A DNA stretch of 28,143 nucleotides from JBKHAJ01 sp964641125. Its GTDB lineage: Bacteria; Spirochaetota; Spirochaetia; SPDA01; CAZSGZ01. Below the pieces are notes generated by a model. The model was not told the DNA's origin and made no database searches. It saw only the letters and a program-made list of their open reading frames with translations. Positions 7,118-14,770 of the stretch are shown here, piece by piece. A program made the translations under genes and the position numbers. How positions within the stretch are numbered: position 1 is the first letter of the stretch; each line of letters begins with the position of its first letter. The stretch spans positions 1 to 28,143 of the forward strand of contig CAZXMO010000050.1 in assembly GCA_964641125.1 (NCBI GenBank), written 5' to 3'.

Positions 7118-8001
7118 AGGTCCCCGTCTCCGGGGGTTTCCGTAAAGTCCCGCTCCTCGAGCCACCGGGCCATGTCCGCAAAGACTTCCTCTCTTTCCGG
7201 CTCGTTGAAGATCACATGATAGAGTCCTTCGTAGTATTTTAGGGCGGTATCCCGGGAAGATACCCCCTCATATACAATTCTGCTGCTCTCGGTATCGATG
7301 ATTTTATCATCGCTCCCCTGCATGACGAAGAGGGGAAGCTCGATCTCACTGAGAAACGGAGTAACTTCCTCTTCCGCCCGAATGAAGGTTCGGGCCATAC
7401 CCGTCTTAGTCGGCCCGCTGTAGGTGAGGGGATCGTTCTTGAACTCCGCCACCACCGCTGGGTCTCGCGATATGAGATCGGCGACACCCGGGGCGGCCTT
7501 CATCCGGGGAGCAATTCCGGCCAGGATGTTCACTAAGACCCTCCGGACGGCTCCCGCCTCCACGGCGAGACGAAGGGCGGGAGCGCTCAGGATGAGACCC
7601 TCGAGCCGGTCCCCGCTCTTTCCGTACTTTCCGGCGTAGATGAGGGAGACCGCGCCGCCCATGCTGTGCCCGATCAGTACGATCGGAGCGCCGGTCTCGC
7701 CGCTGACCTCGTCGAGGAAAATCTGCAGGTCCTCGGCATAGGGGTCGAGGCTCCGGACAAAGGCGCGTTCCCCTCCGGACCTTCCGTGTCCGCGGAGGTC
7801 GAGGGCGTACACTCGGTAGTCCAATCCGGTAAAATACCGGGCGAGCTCGGTGTAACGTCCCGAATGTTCGCCGAAGCCGTGGCACACGGCGAGAACCGGG
7901 CGCGGCCCGGCCGAAGGAGTTCCCCCCTCCGGCGTCCACCGGCGGAAAAAGATTTGAGGCCTGTTACCCTCGGCGGGGATGGTCCCGGTCGCCTCGATCA
8001 T
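7114..8001 (-). CDS. Alpha/beta hydrolase, monoacylglycerol lipase-like
   Basis: A 295-residue serine hydrolase of the monoglyceride lipase/lysophospholipase family. Family hallmarks are HGFGEHSGRY (oxyanion region, about 41-50), GHGRSGGER, nucleophile elbow GHSMGG with S113, acid D232 (QGSDDKIID) and histidine H262 (GLYHVIF). There is no signal peptide, so it is probably cytoplasmic and acts on monoacylglycerols or lysophospholipids; the exact ester substrate is unknown. Both ends overlap neighbours by the four bases ATGA (mtnP upstream, HAD phosphatase downstream), so the three form a tightly coupled operon. Confidence 0.88.
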   Translation of the reverse strand: MIEATGTIPAEGNRPQIFFRRWTPEGGTPSAGPRPVLAVCHGFGEHSGRYTELARYFTGLDYRVYALDLRGHGRSGGERAFVRSLDPYAEDLQIFLDEVSGETGAPIVLIGHSMGGAVSLIYAGKYGKSGDRLEGLILSAPALRLAVEAGAVRRVLVNILAGIAPRMKAAPGVADLISRDPAVVAEFKNDPLTYSGPTKTGMARTFIRAEEEVTPFLSEIELPLFVMQGSDDKIIDTESSRIVYEGVSSRDTALKYYEGLYHVIFNEPEREEVFADMARWLEERDFTETPGDGDL

Positions 8002-8861
8002 TTCAGATACTTCCCGACCAAGGGACCCAGCCTGTCCGCCGTATAGCGGTCGATCCGGGACCGGTCGGTCATGATAGCCGCGGCAAGGGCGTGGTGGGGT
8101 TCGTAATCGGCATTTTCATCGATGAGCTCGATACCCTTGACCACCGAAGCATGGGCGTTCTTGATGTTCTTCGAGAAGGTCTTCATCACCATTTCGGTGC
8201 TCACCGGCTCGTCGTGCCACACATCGTAGTCGGTGATATGCGCCATGACCGCGTAGCTCATCTCCGCCTCCCGGGCCAAAAAGGCCTCGGGACTGGTCGT
8301 CATCCCGATAATACTGAGTCCCCAGCTCCGAAAGAGCTCGCTCTCCCCGCGGGTGGAAAAGCGCGGCCCCTCGATGGTCACGAAAGCTCCCCCCCGGTGT
8401 ACGGAGGATTCGGTCGACTCCACCGCCTTGTAGAGTATCTCGGAAAGCTCACGACAGAAGGGATCGGCGGTTCCCACATGGGCGACTATCCCCTTTTCGA
8501 AAAAGCTCTTATTCCGATATCCCTTAGTGAAATCCACGAGCTGATCGGGAACCACGATATGCCCCGGAGCGTAATCCTCACGGAGACTCCCGCAGGCGCT
8601 TACGCTGATGATAAACCTAACCCCTAAGCTCTTTAAGGCGAAGATGTTCGCCCGGTAATTGACCTCGCTCGGATTATATACGTGTCCGACTCCGTGCCGG
8701 GGTAAGAAGGCGACACGCTTGCCCCGCACGGTCCCTTTGACCACCGGTCCCGAAGGATCGCCGAAGGGGGTGGAAACGTATACCTCTTCGGTATCGGTCA
8801 GCTCGTCCATCTTGTACAGCCCGCTTCCGCCGATAACGCCTATCCGGATCAATTCGCTCAT
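7998..8861 (-). CDS. mtnP: S-methyl-5'-thioadenosine phosphorylase
   Basis: A 287-residue purine-nucleoside-phosphorylase-superfamily enzyme of MTAP length. It cleaves methylthioadenosine, a by-product of polyamine synthesis, to adenine and methylthioribose-1-phosphate. Diagnostic segments are IGVIGGSGLY at the N-terminus, FLPRHGVGH (phosphate binding), SACGSLRED, TIEGPRFSTRGES, IIGMTTSPEAFLAREAEMSY and ITDYDVW. The MTTSPE and DYDxW patterns point to MTAP rather than purine nucleoside phosphorylase. The start at 8861 has a strong Shine-Dalgarno (AAGGAGGAAGGT on the minus strand, 8868-8879). It is the first gene of the minus-strand unit and diverges from adenosine deaminase, giving a purine-salvage theme. 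Confidence 0.92.
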   Translation of the reverse strand: MSELIRIGVIGGSGLYKMDELTDTEEVYVSTPFGDPSGPVVKGTVRGKRVAFLPRHGVGHVYNPSEVNYRANIFALKSLGVRFIISVSACGSLREDYAPGHIVVPDQLVDFTKGYRNKSFFEKGIVAHVGTADPFCRELSEILYKAVESTESSVHRGGAFVTIEGPRFSTRGESELFRSWGLSIIGMTTSPEAFLAREAEMSYAVMAHITDYDVWHDEPVSTEMVMKTFSKNIKNAHASVVKGIELIDENADYEPHHALAAAIMTDRSRIDRYTADRLGPLVGKYLK

Positions 8862-8890
8862 GAAATACCTTCCTCCTTGAGATTTCTGTA

Positions 8891-8919
8891 AGAGTAATAC
8901 GCTTTGCCTCTGTTTTCAA
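8891..8919 (-). promoter_or_regulatory. Candidate mtnP promoter
   Basis: On the minus strand TTGAAA (8919-8914) and TACTCT (8896-8891) are 17 bp apart, placing the start of transcription near 8884, about 23 nt before mtnP and just upstream of its Shine-Dalgarno. The -35 overlaps the first copy of the TTCAATACACT repeat. The -10 match is weak. Confidence 0.35.
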
Positions 8920-8958
8920 TACACTCGAATTGCCTTTTCCCCGTCTATTCAATACACT
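8915..8958. repeat. Direct repeat TTCAATACACT in the mtnP/add divergent region
   Basis: Two exact 11 bp copies lie at 8915-8925 and 8948-8958, 33 bp apart start to start (about three helical turns). The first overlaps the candidate mtnP -35, and the second contains the candidate add -10. The arrangement could be a shared operator or a coincidence of promoter elements. Confidence 0.5.
8930..8958 (+). promoter_or_regulatory. Candidate add promoter (leaderless)
   Basis: TTGCCT (8930-8935), a 17 bp spacer and TACACT (8953-8958). The -10 ends 6 nt before the ATG at 8965, so transcription would begin at or next to the start codon. No Shine-Dalgarno precedes the ATG. Confidence 0.5.
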
Positions 8959-8964
8959 ACAGGC

Positions 8965-10050
8965 ATGGTAACCGACGAAATGATTCGAAAGATCCCTAAG
9001 GTCGATCTCCACGATCACCTAGACGGCGGGCTGCGGCCGGCCACTATCGTCGAGCTCGCCGGGGAATACGGCGTGGAGCTCCCCTCCGGCGACCCCTCCG
9101 AGGTTGCCGCGTGGTTTCACCGGGGCGCCGACCGGAAGAACCTTTCCCTCTATCTCGAAGGGTTCGCCGTCACCACCGCGCTCATGCAGACCCGGGAGGC
9201 CCTGGAAAGGGTCGCCTACGAGACCATCCTCGACCGGGCGGAGGACAACAACGCCTACGTGGAAATCCGGTTCGCCCCCATCCTCCACCTCCAGCGGGGT
9301 CTCAATCTCGAAGAGGTAGTCGAATCGGTCCTCAAGGGGCTCGAACGGGGCAAGGGGGAGACCGGGGTGGAGTACGGGATCATCCTCTGCGCAATGCGCC
9401 ATCAGGAGGCACCGGTGTCTTTGGAGATAGCCGAACTCGCGGTCGCCTTTCGTAACAAGGGGGTGGTTGGTTTCGATATCGCCGGAGACGAGTTCGGACA
9501 TCCCCCCAAACGTCATCTCGACGCCTTCCAGTTCATCCGCAACAAGAACTTCAACATCACCATCCACGCCGGGGAGGCTTTCGGTGTCGATTCGATCTGG
9601 CAGGCGCTGCAGATCTGCGGGGCCCACCGGATAGGCCACGGCACCCGCCTGGTGGAAGACATGGTCGTGAGCGGCACCCGGATCGTCAAGATGGGCTCCC
9701 TGTCCCACTTTATCCGGGACAAAAGGATCCCCCTGGAGATCTGTCTCTCCTCGAACATCCAGACCGGGGCGGCCGAATCCTTCGACGATCATCCCTTCCC
9801 CGTCTATTACAGGAACAACTTCCGGGTCATGCTGTGTACCGACAACCGCCTGATGAGCAACACCACCCTGGCCAAGGAGATGGCCCTCGCGGTGAAGCAC
9901 TACAATCTCAATCTGCGGGACCTGGAGAAGCTCACTATCAATACCATGAAATCGGCCTTCCTCCATCACGATGAACGAATTCGGATTATCTACGATATTC
10001 TCAAGCCCCGGTTCGCCGAAATACGGGAACTAACCAACCCCCTCGATTGA
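8965..10050 (+). CDS. add: Adenosine deaminase
   Basis: A 361-residue zinc hydrolase of ADA length that deaminates adenosine or deoxyadenosine to inosine. Zinc and catalytic motifs are all present: LHDHLDGG (H16, H18), HAGE (zinc histidine next to the proton-donor glutamate), RIGHGTRL, LSSNIQTGA and CTDNRLMSNT (zinc aspartate). The second-aspartate position is asparagine (TDN), as in several actinobacterial-type ADAs. The start at 8965 is chosen because the HxH motif lies just 15 residues in; there is no Shine-Dalgarno, and a promoter abuts the ATG, so the mRNA may be leaderless. It is divergent from mtnP and followed 33 nt later by a symporter gene. Methylthioadenosine deaminase activity is an alternative. 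Confidence 0.93.
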   Translation: MVTDEMIRKIPKVDLHDHLDGGLRPATIVELAGEYGVELPSGDPSEVAAWFHRGADRKNLSLYLEGFAVTTALMQTREALERVAYETILDRAEDNNAYVEIRFAPILHLQRGLNLEEVVESVLKGLERGKGETGVEYGIILCAMRHQEAPVSLEIAELAVAFRNKGVVGFDIAGDEFGHPPKRHLDAFQFIRNKNFNITIHAGEAFGVDSIWQALQICGAHRIGHGTRLVEDMVVSGTRIVKMGSLSHFIRDKRIPLEICLSSNIQTGAAESFDDHPFPVYYRNNFRVMLCTDNRLMSNTTLAKEMALAVKHYNLNLRDLEKLTINTMKSAFLHHDERIRIIYDILKPRFAEIRELTNPLD

Positions 10051-10076
10051 CTTCTCCCGGATTTTCGAGGTAAGGT
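10047..10076 (+). promoter_or_regulatory. Possible promoter of the symporter gene
   Basis: TTGACT (10047-10052) overlaps the add stop codon and is followed after 18 bp by TAAGGT (10071-10076), 7 nt before the ATG at 10084. The same segment also holds GAGGTAAGG, which could be a Shine-Dalgarno for readthrough from add. The two readings cannot be separated here. Confidence 0.25.
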
Positions 10077-10083
10077 ACCCTTC

Positions 10084-11316
10084 ATGAAAATCTGGGTCAA
10101 GTTTCTCATCGGTACCGTTATCGGGCTTCTGTTAGGCATATTTATCCCCTTTCAGACCGAATCGAGTCAGGAGACGCTCTCCTTTCTCACGAACCTCATC
10201 ATCAACATCGGCCGGTACTCCCTCTTTCCCCTCGTCTTCTTCTCCCTGGCCATGGGCACCTACGAGCTCAAGCAGGAGAAGCGTTTGGTCATGGTTTTCG
10301 GGCGCCTTATCCTCTATATGGCGATCGGCACCGCACTCCTCTCGGTTATCGGAGCGATTACCGCCTTTATCATCCCCCTCGAGCGGATTCCCATTATCGT
10401 GGAACAGGACATCCCCCGGCAGCACCTGAAGCTGACCGAGGTTCTCCTGAATATCTTTCCGAAGAACCTGTTCAAGGTCTTTTTTACCGACGGGAACTTT
10501 CTCTTCCCCCTCTACTTCCTGGCTCTCTTCCTGGGGCTCAATTTTACCTTCGATCGGCTGGTCACCCGGCCGGCTATTCAATTTTTCGATTCGATGTCGC
10601 GGATTTTCTACCACATCAACAGCTTCATCCTAGAGATCCTCGGCTTCGGGTTTATCGTCCTGTCCGCCTATCTCATCGTTCAGATAAAGGGGACCGAAGA
10701 GATCGATCTCTTCAAACAGCTGTTTATCATCCTGTTGATAGATACCGGGATCATAGTCTTCGGCGTTTTTCCGGCTCTCCTCTACTTCTTCGGCGGCAAA
10801 GAGAATCCCTATAAGTGGCTCTACGCGATCATAGGCCCCGCCCTCGCGGGATTCCTGTCGAGGGACAGCTGCTTCGGGCTCGCGGTCCTCGTCAAACATG
10901 GAAAGGAGAACTTAGGTGTCCCCAGGTCGGTCGGCTCCACCGGGTTTCCCCTCTTGGCTATTTTCGGCAAAGCGGGAACCGCATTGGTCACCACGATCTC
11001 CTTCGCGGTTGTCCTTACCTCATACTCCAGTCTCGGTATCGGTTTTACCCAGCTTCTGTGGGTGGCCGCTTTCAGCTTTCTCTTCTCTTTTACCTTAGGG
11101 ACCGCTCCCGGAACCGGAGTGTTCATTGCACTGGCCAACATCTGTGTACTCTACGGACGGGGTATCGAGCAGGGGTACCTCATCCTGCGTCCGGTCCTCC
11201 CCCTTCTGATAAGCTTTGGAATCCTCCTGGATGTCATAACATCCGCCCTGGTGGTATTTCTGACCGCCCGGCACGAGGAATTCCAGAAGGACATCGAGGC
11301 TGCCGACTTTATCTGA
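10084..11316 (+). CDS. Dicarboxylate/amino acid:cation symporter family (DAACS) transporter, divergent
   Basis: A 410-residue inner-membrane protein with about eight hydrophobic helices and two re-entrant-type segments, fitting the GltP/DctA glutamate transporter family in length and layout. The family signature sites are recognisable but altered: the serine-rich hairpin reads SRDSCFG (259-265), the NMDGT motif reads GKAGT (295-299) and the later GxPG motif reads TAPGTG (340-345). Substrate and coupling ion may therefore differ from canonical members, or it may belong to a spirochaete-specific subgroup. It follows add by 33 nt, suggesting co-expression. Its 3' end is 6 nt from the end of a convergent gene. 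Confidence 0.75.
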   Translation: MKIWVKFLIGTVIGLLLGIFIPFQTESSQETLSFLTNLIINIGRYSLFPLVFFSLAMGTYELKQEKRLVMVFGRLILYMAIGTALLSVIGAITAFIIPLERIPIIVEQDIPRQHLKLTEVLLNIFPKNLFKVFFTDGNFLFPLYFLALFLGLNFTFDRLVTRPAIQFFDSMSRIFYHINSFILEILGFGFIVLSAYLIVQIKGTEEIDLFKQLFIILLIDTGIIVFGVFPALLYFFGGKENPYKWLYAIIGPALAGFLSRDSCFGLAVLVKHGKENLGVPRSVGSTGFPLLAIFGKAGTALVTTISFAVVLTSYSSLGIGFTQLLWVAAFSFLFSFTLGTAPGTGVFIALANICVLYGRGIEQGYLILRPVLPLLISFGILLDVITSALVVFLTARHEEFQKDIEAADFI

Positions 11317-11322
11317 TTCTAA

Positions 11323-11991
11323 TCATTTGAACTGGAAACGCACCCCGACGGTCCCGGAAACGATCATCTGATCGTAGAGGGGCGCCCCTTCTCCGTCCCA
11401 GAGGTGAAAGACGGGAAAATAGCCGGTCAATCGAAAGAGGAATCCCAGCCTTTCCAGGGCCGTCCAGTAAAGCCTGAAGCCCACCCCCGGTAAAAAGAAG
11501 CGGAATTGAGAATAGTAGTAGGAGATGATCGAGGACCTGTAGGTCGGGTCCGTAGATCCCGGGGCGGCCAATCCGTACCCGAGGACGGGGATACGAAAGA
11601 TAAATCCCAGATGAGCCGAGGGACCTAAAAAGAGGGTATCCGAAACCTTGAAGAGATAGCGGAACGAGGCATCCAAGAGGAGCGAGATCATCCACAGACT
11701 GTCGGCGTATTCCACTTCCGTGGGAACCGCCTTGGTGCCGTCTGATGTCAGCTGATACTGGGTCGAGAACATACCGAGCTCCGGGCCGAAGTACATATTC
11801 TCATTGATTTGCACCGGCATTCCCACGCCCCAATACCCCAGGAGGGGACTCGGGCCGCCCTCGGGATGACCGTTTCCGACGAAGACAAGTCCCCCGAAGA
11901 GATCGATCCCCGGAATCGACAGGGCCGGCACGGACACCGCGCCGCCCAATACGAGGAGGAGACACACCAGGACGAGGTAGATTCTCTTCAC
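11323..11991 (-). CDS. Predicted outer-membrane beta-barrel protein
   Basis: A 222-residue exported protein. It has a typical signal peptide (MKRIYLVLVCLLLVLGGAVS, with cleavage probably after about residue 24, VPALS) followed by alternating, Gly- and aromatic-rich segments (such as FGGLVFVGNG and FRYLFKV) and a final strand, GVRFQFK, typical of small barrels. It is not assigned to a named family. The start is GTG at 11991, where the signal peptide begins. No Shine-Dalgarno precedes it; a promoter-like sequence ends 6 nt upstream. It lies 12 nt after the stop of an upstream lipoprotein gene on the same strand, so the two may be a cell-envelope pair. Confidence 0.6.
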   Translation of the reverse strand: MKRIYLVLVCLLLVLGGAVSVPALSIPGIDLFGGLVFVGNGHPEGGPSPLLGYWGVGMPVQINENMYFGPELGMFSTQYQLTSDGTKAVPTEVEYADSLWMISLLLDASFRYLFKVSDTLFLGPSAHLGFIFRIPVLGYGLAAPGSTDPTYRSSIISYYYSQFRFFLPGVGFRLYWTALERLGFLFRLTGYFPVFHLWDGEGAPLYDQMIVSGTVGVRFQFK

Positions 11992-11997
11992 GCTACC

Positions 11998-12026
11998 AGT
12001 ATATCACATCTTAGATCGAGTACCAA
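11998..12026 (-). promoter_or_regulatory. Candidate leaderless promoter of the outer-membrane protein gene
   Basis: On the minus strand TTGGTA (12026-12021), a 17 bp spacer and TATACT (12003-11998) are followed by 6 nt and the GTG start at 11991. The element overlaps the last codons of the upstream lipoprotein gene, so it would add an internal promoter to the pair. Confidence 0.5.
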
Positions 12027-13116
12027 AAGGGAAGTACATGAGTCCGGCTCCTCCCACCAATACGAAGTCTACCTCCTCCCAGGCGGCCAGAACGAAATTT
12101 TCTCCGTCGGTTACGAATCGGGTGTAGACATATCCCTCCGGCAGAGGCGGCAGCCTCCTCAGTCCGAGGTCACTCCCCTTTACCCGGTAGAGGGTGTCCT
12201 CGAACAGGACGAATACGGCCGTATTGATAACGAAGGCCTCGAGGGAGTGCAGCTCGGCGTATCCCGTATCGATTCCTCCTTCGTTACCGTATCTGTATTG
12301 GACCGCGGTATAAGGAAGGGGCTTTCGGAGCCAGATGTCGTAGACGTGACCTTCGGTCAGGGGACTGTTGGTGTTTTCCGCTATCCGGGAAACGATACGA
12401 TCGAGTCCTTCGGGTCCTTTATCACCGGGGACCGGCGAAAGCCGCTGTAAATAGGTCTCTTCGTCGATCTCGGTTCCTTCCCACGTCACGGTATCGAAAC
12501 GGGTGTAGCTGAACCGGGTCTCCTCGGAAGCGGTGTTCTTCCGGGCGAAGTACCAGGTTTCGCTGCTGTGAGGGACGAGTGAGACGATCTCCCCTTCGGG
12601 ATTCCGCTCCTTGAAGGGAAGCGGTACCATCCGGATGTGAAAGGTTTCGAGATCGAAAGCCGCAAGAGCGGTAGAGCCGGTACGCGGAGGGGACCCAGCA
12701 GGGTCCGTGCCGCCGGCAGCCAGCACCTTATCAGTATAGAGGTTACAGTAGAGTGATTCATCGTAGGGAAAGCTTCGACCGATGGTCCTGCCGGAGAAAT
12801 TATCCCGATCGTACTCAGCGCGCAGGGTAAACGGGGATTCCCTCAAACCTTCGAAAACGAGATATCCGGCGCCGTTGACCGCGCAGTAGGCGCGATCGCC
12901 GTCGAGATGGATAGAGGAAACTCGTGTCTGCAGGGTCCAGGGTTTATACTCGACCTCGGCCGCTTCGGCGGGCGCGGAAATCCTTTTAGGATCAGCTCCG
13001 TTTGGATCGGCCCCGGAGACGGAAATCCATTCGACCGGAAGGGCGGGTTCTTTCTCTCTCGTTTTGTCCGTGTCCCGGGGGGTACACCCGAAAAGGAGGA
13101 CACAGACGATACACAC
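12004..13116 (-). CDS. Hypothetical lipoprotein (start uncertain)
   Basis: About 370 residues in a long open frame with no recognised domain. The hydrophobic stretch QVCIVCVLLFGC ends in a lipobox-like cysteine followed by TPRDTDK, so membrane anchoring is likely. The body is rich in short beta-like segments with repeated aromatic and charged residues, possibly a propeller, but this is a guess. The start is unclear. GTG at 13116 leaves only ten residues before the cysteine and has no Shine-Dalgarno. ATG at 13269 lies inside proS. An ATG at 13139 would fit well but is out of frame by one base. A one-base indel in the T-runs at 13121-13130 would repair this. The gene lies between proS and the outer-membrane protein gene on the same strand. 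Confidence 0.55.
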   Translation of the reverse strand: MCIVCVLLFGCTPRDTDKTREKEPALPVEWISVSGADPNGADPKRISAPAEAAEVEYKPWTLQTRVSSIHLDGDRAYCAVNGAGYLVFEGLRESPFTLRAEYDRDNFSGRTIGRSFPYDESLYCNLYTDKVLAAGGTDPAGSPPRTGSTALAAFDLETFHIRMVPLPFKERNPEGEIVSLVPHSSETWYFARKNTASEETRFSYTRFDTVTWEGTEIDEETYLQRLSPVPGDKGPEGLDRIVSRIAENTNSPLTEGHVYDIWLRKPLPYTAVQYRYGNEGGIDTGYAELHSLEAFVINTAVFVLFEDTLYRVKGSDLGLRRLPPLPEGYVYTRFVTDGENFVLAAWEEVDFVLVGGAGLMYFPFGTRSKM

Positions 13117-13204
13117 CTGGAAAAAGAAAATGCGGCCATTGCGCCCCCCGGGAACAGGCGGCCCGGGGTTTCCCTTTGGTGCCGTCGGGGCGGTGAGTAT
13201 GAGC

Positions 13205-14632
13205 TCAGTAGGACTTTGCAAAAACCGCCCGGTACTCGGCCTTTTTATTGCACACAATGCAGGCATCCGCTTCGGCTCCGTCATCTTCGAGAAGAACTCG
13301 TATGGTCGCTTTGGTTTCCTCTTTGATCTTCGCCTCGCACTCCGCGTTTCCGCACCAGGAGGCGTGAACGAACCCCCCTTCCCCCTCGAAGATCTTTTTG
13401 AACTCGTCATAGCTCTCGGTCTTCAGGGTATTCTCCTCGCGGAAGGCCAAGGCCCGGTTGTAGAGGTTTTCCTGGATATCGTCGATTATCCGGCGGACGA
13501 CGGTGGTTATCCCGTCGACCGGGACGACCGTCTTTTCCCCGGTGTCTCTGCGGACGAGAACAGCCTTTCCCGCCTCCATTTCCCGCGGTCCTATTTCCAC
13601 CCGAACCGGCACTCCCCGCATCTCCCATTCGGCGAACTTCCATCCGGGAGAGTTCTGATCATCCAGGTCCGACTCTATTCTGAAGTCGTTTTTGAGCTCT
13701 TCGATGATACCGTGAGTGTAGGCGAGGACCTCCGTCTTGTTCTTGTTCTTATAGATGGGGATGACGACAACCTCGGTGGGAGCCAATTTCGGGGGAAGGA
13801 CCAACCCCTTGTCGTCGGAGTGGGCCATGATGAGGGCCCCGATGAGCCTGGTAGAGACCCCCCAGGAGCTGGCCCACACGTGTTCCAGGTTCCCCGAAGG
13901 GTCTTGGAAGGTCACGTCGAAGGCCTTCGCGAAGTTCTGCCCGAGAAAGTGAGAGGTTCCCGCCTGCAGGGCCCTCTTGTCCTGCATCATCGCTTCGATG
14001 GCGTAGGTATCGACGGCGCCGGCGAATTTCTCGCTCTCGCTCTTGACCCCGGAGAGGACCGGCAGAGCCATGAACTCTTCCGCGAATCTGCGATACACCA
14101 TAAGCATCTTCAGGGTCTCCTCCACCGCTTCTTCTTTGGTAGCGTGGGCCGTATGCCCCTCCTGCCAGAGGAATTCGGTGGTCCTCAAGAAAAGGCGGGT
14201 CCTCTTCTCCCAGCGCATAACGTTGGCCCATTGGTTGATGAGGAGAGGAAGATCCCTGTAGGACTGAATCCACTTCTTATACATGCTCCAGATAATGGTC
14301 TCGGAGGTAGGCCTCAGCACATACGGCTCCTCGAGCTCTTCGCCCCCCGCATGGGTAACCACGGCGAGCTCCGGAGAAAATCCCTCAATATGCTCGGCCT
14401 CTTTATGGATAAAGCTCTCGGGAATGAGCAGGGGGAAATAGGCGTTGACGTGGCCGGTTTCTTTAAACATATCGTCGAGGCTCCGCTGGATCCGCTCCCA
14501 CAGAGCGTATCCCCGAGGCCGGATGACCATGCATCCCTTGACCGGACTGTAATCGGCGAGCCGGGCCTGAAGAACGATATCGATATACCATTGAGAATAG
14601 TTTTCACCCCTGGGGGTTATTTTTTCCGCCAT
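13205..14632 (-). CDS. proS: Prolyl-tRNA synthetase, archaeal/eukaryal type
   Basis: A 475-residue class II synthetase charging tRNA-Pro. It lacks the inserted editing domain of the long bacterial form and has the short-type order: catalytic core with VIRPRGYALWERIQ, YVLRPTSETIIW (motif 2 region), RTTEFLWQEGHTAHAT and HSDDKGLVLPP (motif 3 region); anticodon-binding domain from about residue 285; C-terminal zinc domain with cysteine pairs CGNAEC and CIVC; and the terminal tyrosine (FAKSY) typical of this type. The start at 14632 has AGAGGA about 7 nt upstream. It probably has its own promoter at 14676-14705. The archaeal-type enzyme is known from some spirochaetes and reflects an old transfer or lineage split. 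Confidence 0.95.
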   Translation of the reverse strand: MAEKITPRGENYSQWYIDIVLQARLADYSPVKGCMVIRPRGYALWERIQRSLDDMFKETGHVNAYFPLLIPESFIHKEAEHIEGFSPELAVVTHAGGEELEEPYVLRPTSETIIWSMYKKWIQSYRDLPLLINQWANVMRWEKRTRLFLRTTEFLWQEGHTAHATKEEAVEETLKMLMVYRRFAEEFMALPVLSGVKSESEKFAGAVDTYAIEAMMQDKRALQAGTSHFLGQNFAKAFDVTFQDPSGNLEHVWASSWGVSTRLIGALIMAHSDDKGLVLPPKLAPTEVVVIPIYKNKNKTEVLAYTHGIIEELKNDFRIESDLDDQNSPGWKFAEWEMRGVPVRVEIGPREMEAGKAVLVRRDTGEKTVVPVDGITTVVRRIIDDIQENLYNRALAFREENTLKTESYDEFKKIFEGEGGFVHASWCGNAECEAKIKEETKATIRVLLEDDGAEADACIVCNKKAEYRAVFAKSY

Positions 14633-14675
14633 GTGTTCCTCTTGTCTGGAAAATAGGTATTTAAAATGTTTGTGT

Positions 14676-14705
14676 AGTCTAAACTAACGGGGAGGCGGGT
14701 GTCAA
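14676..14705 (-). promoter_or_regulatory. Candidate proS promoter
   Basis: On the minus strand a consensus TTGACA (14705-14700) is followed after 18 bp by TAGACT (14681-14676). Transcription would start near 14668, giving a leader of about 36 nt with the Shine-Dalgarno AGAGGA before the ATG at 14632. Confidence 0.5.
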
Positions 14706-14770
14706 TAAATAGGGCCTTACCCTCAAGTGCGGACGGTATAATTTCGGAACTGCGGATATAGATCAGCCGG

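Noticed and set aside
9019..9969. A 316-codon open frame on the minus strand opposite add.
   Set aside because: Shadow of adenosine deaminase. The residue content reflects the complementary codons and no motif is found.
11809..12450. A 213-codon plus-strand frame opposite the outer-membrane protein and lipoprotein genes.
   Set aside because: It has no signal peptide or domain, spans two minus-strand genes in antisense, and has no Shine-Dalgarno.
13064..14656. A 530-codon open frame on the plus strand opposite proS.
   Set aside because: It mirrors proS over its full length. The composition (Gly, Leu, Val, Asp rich without domain pattern) is that of a GC-rich shadow frame, and proS is unmistakable.
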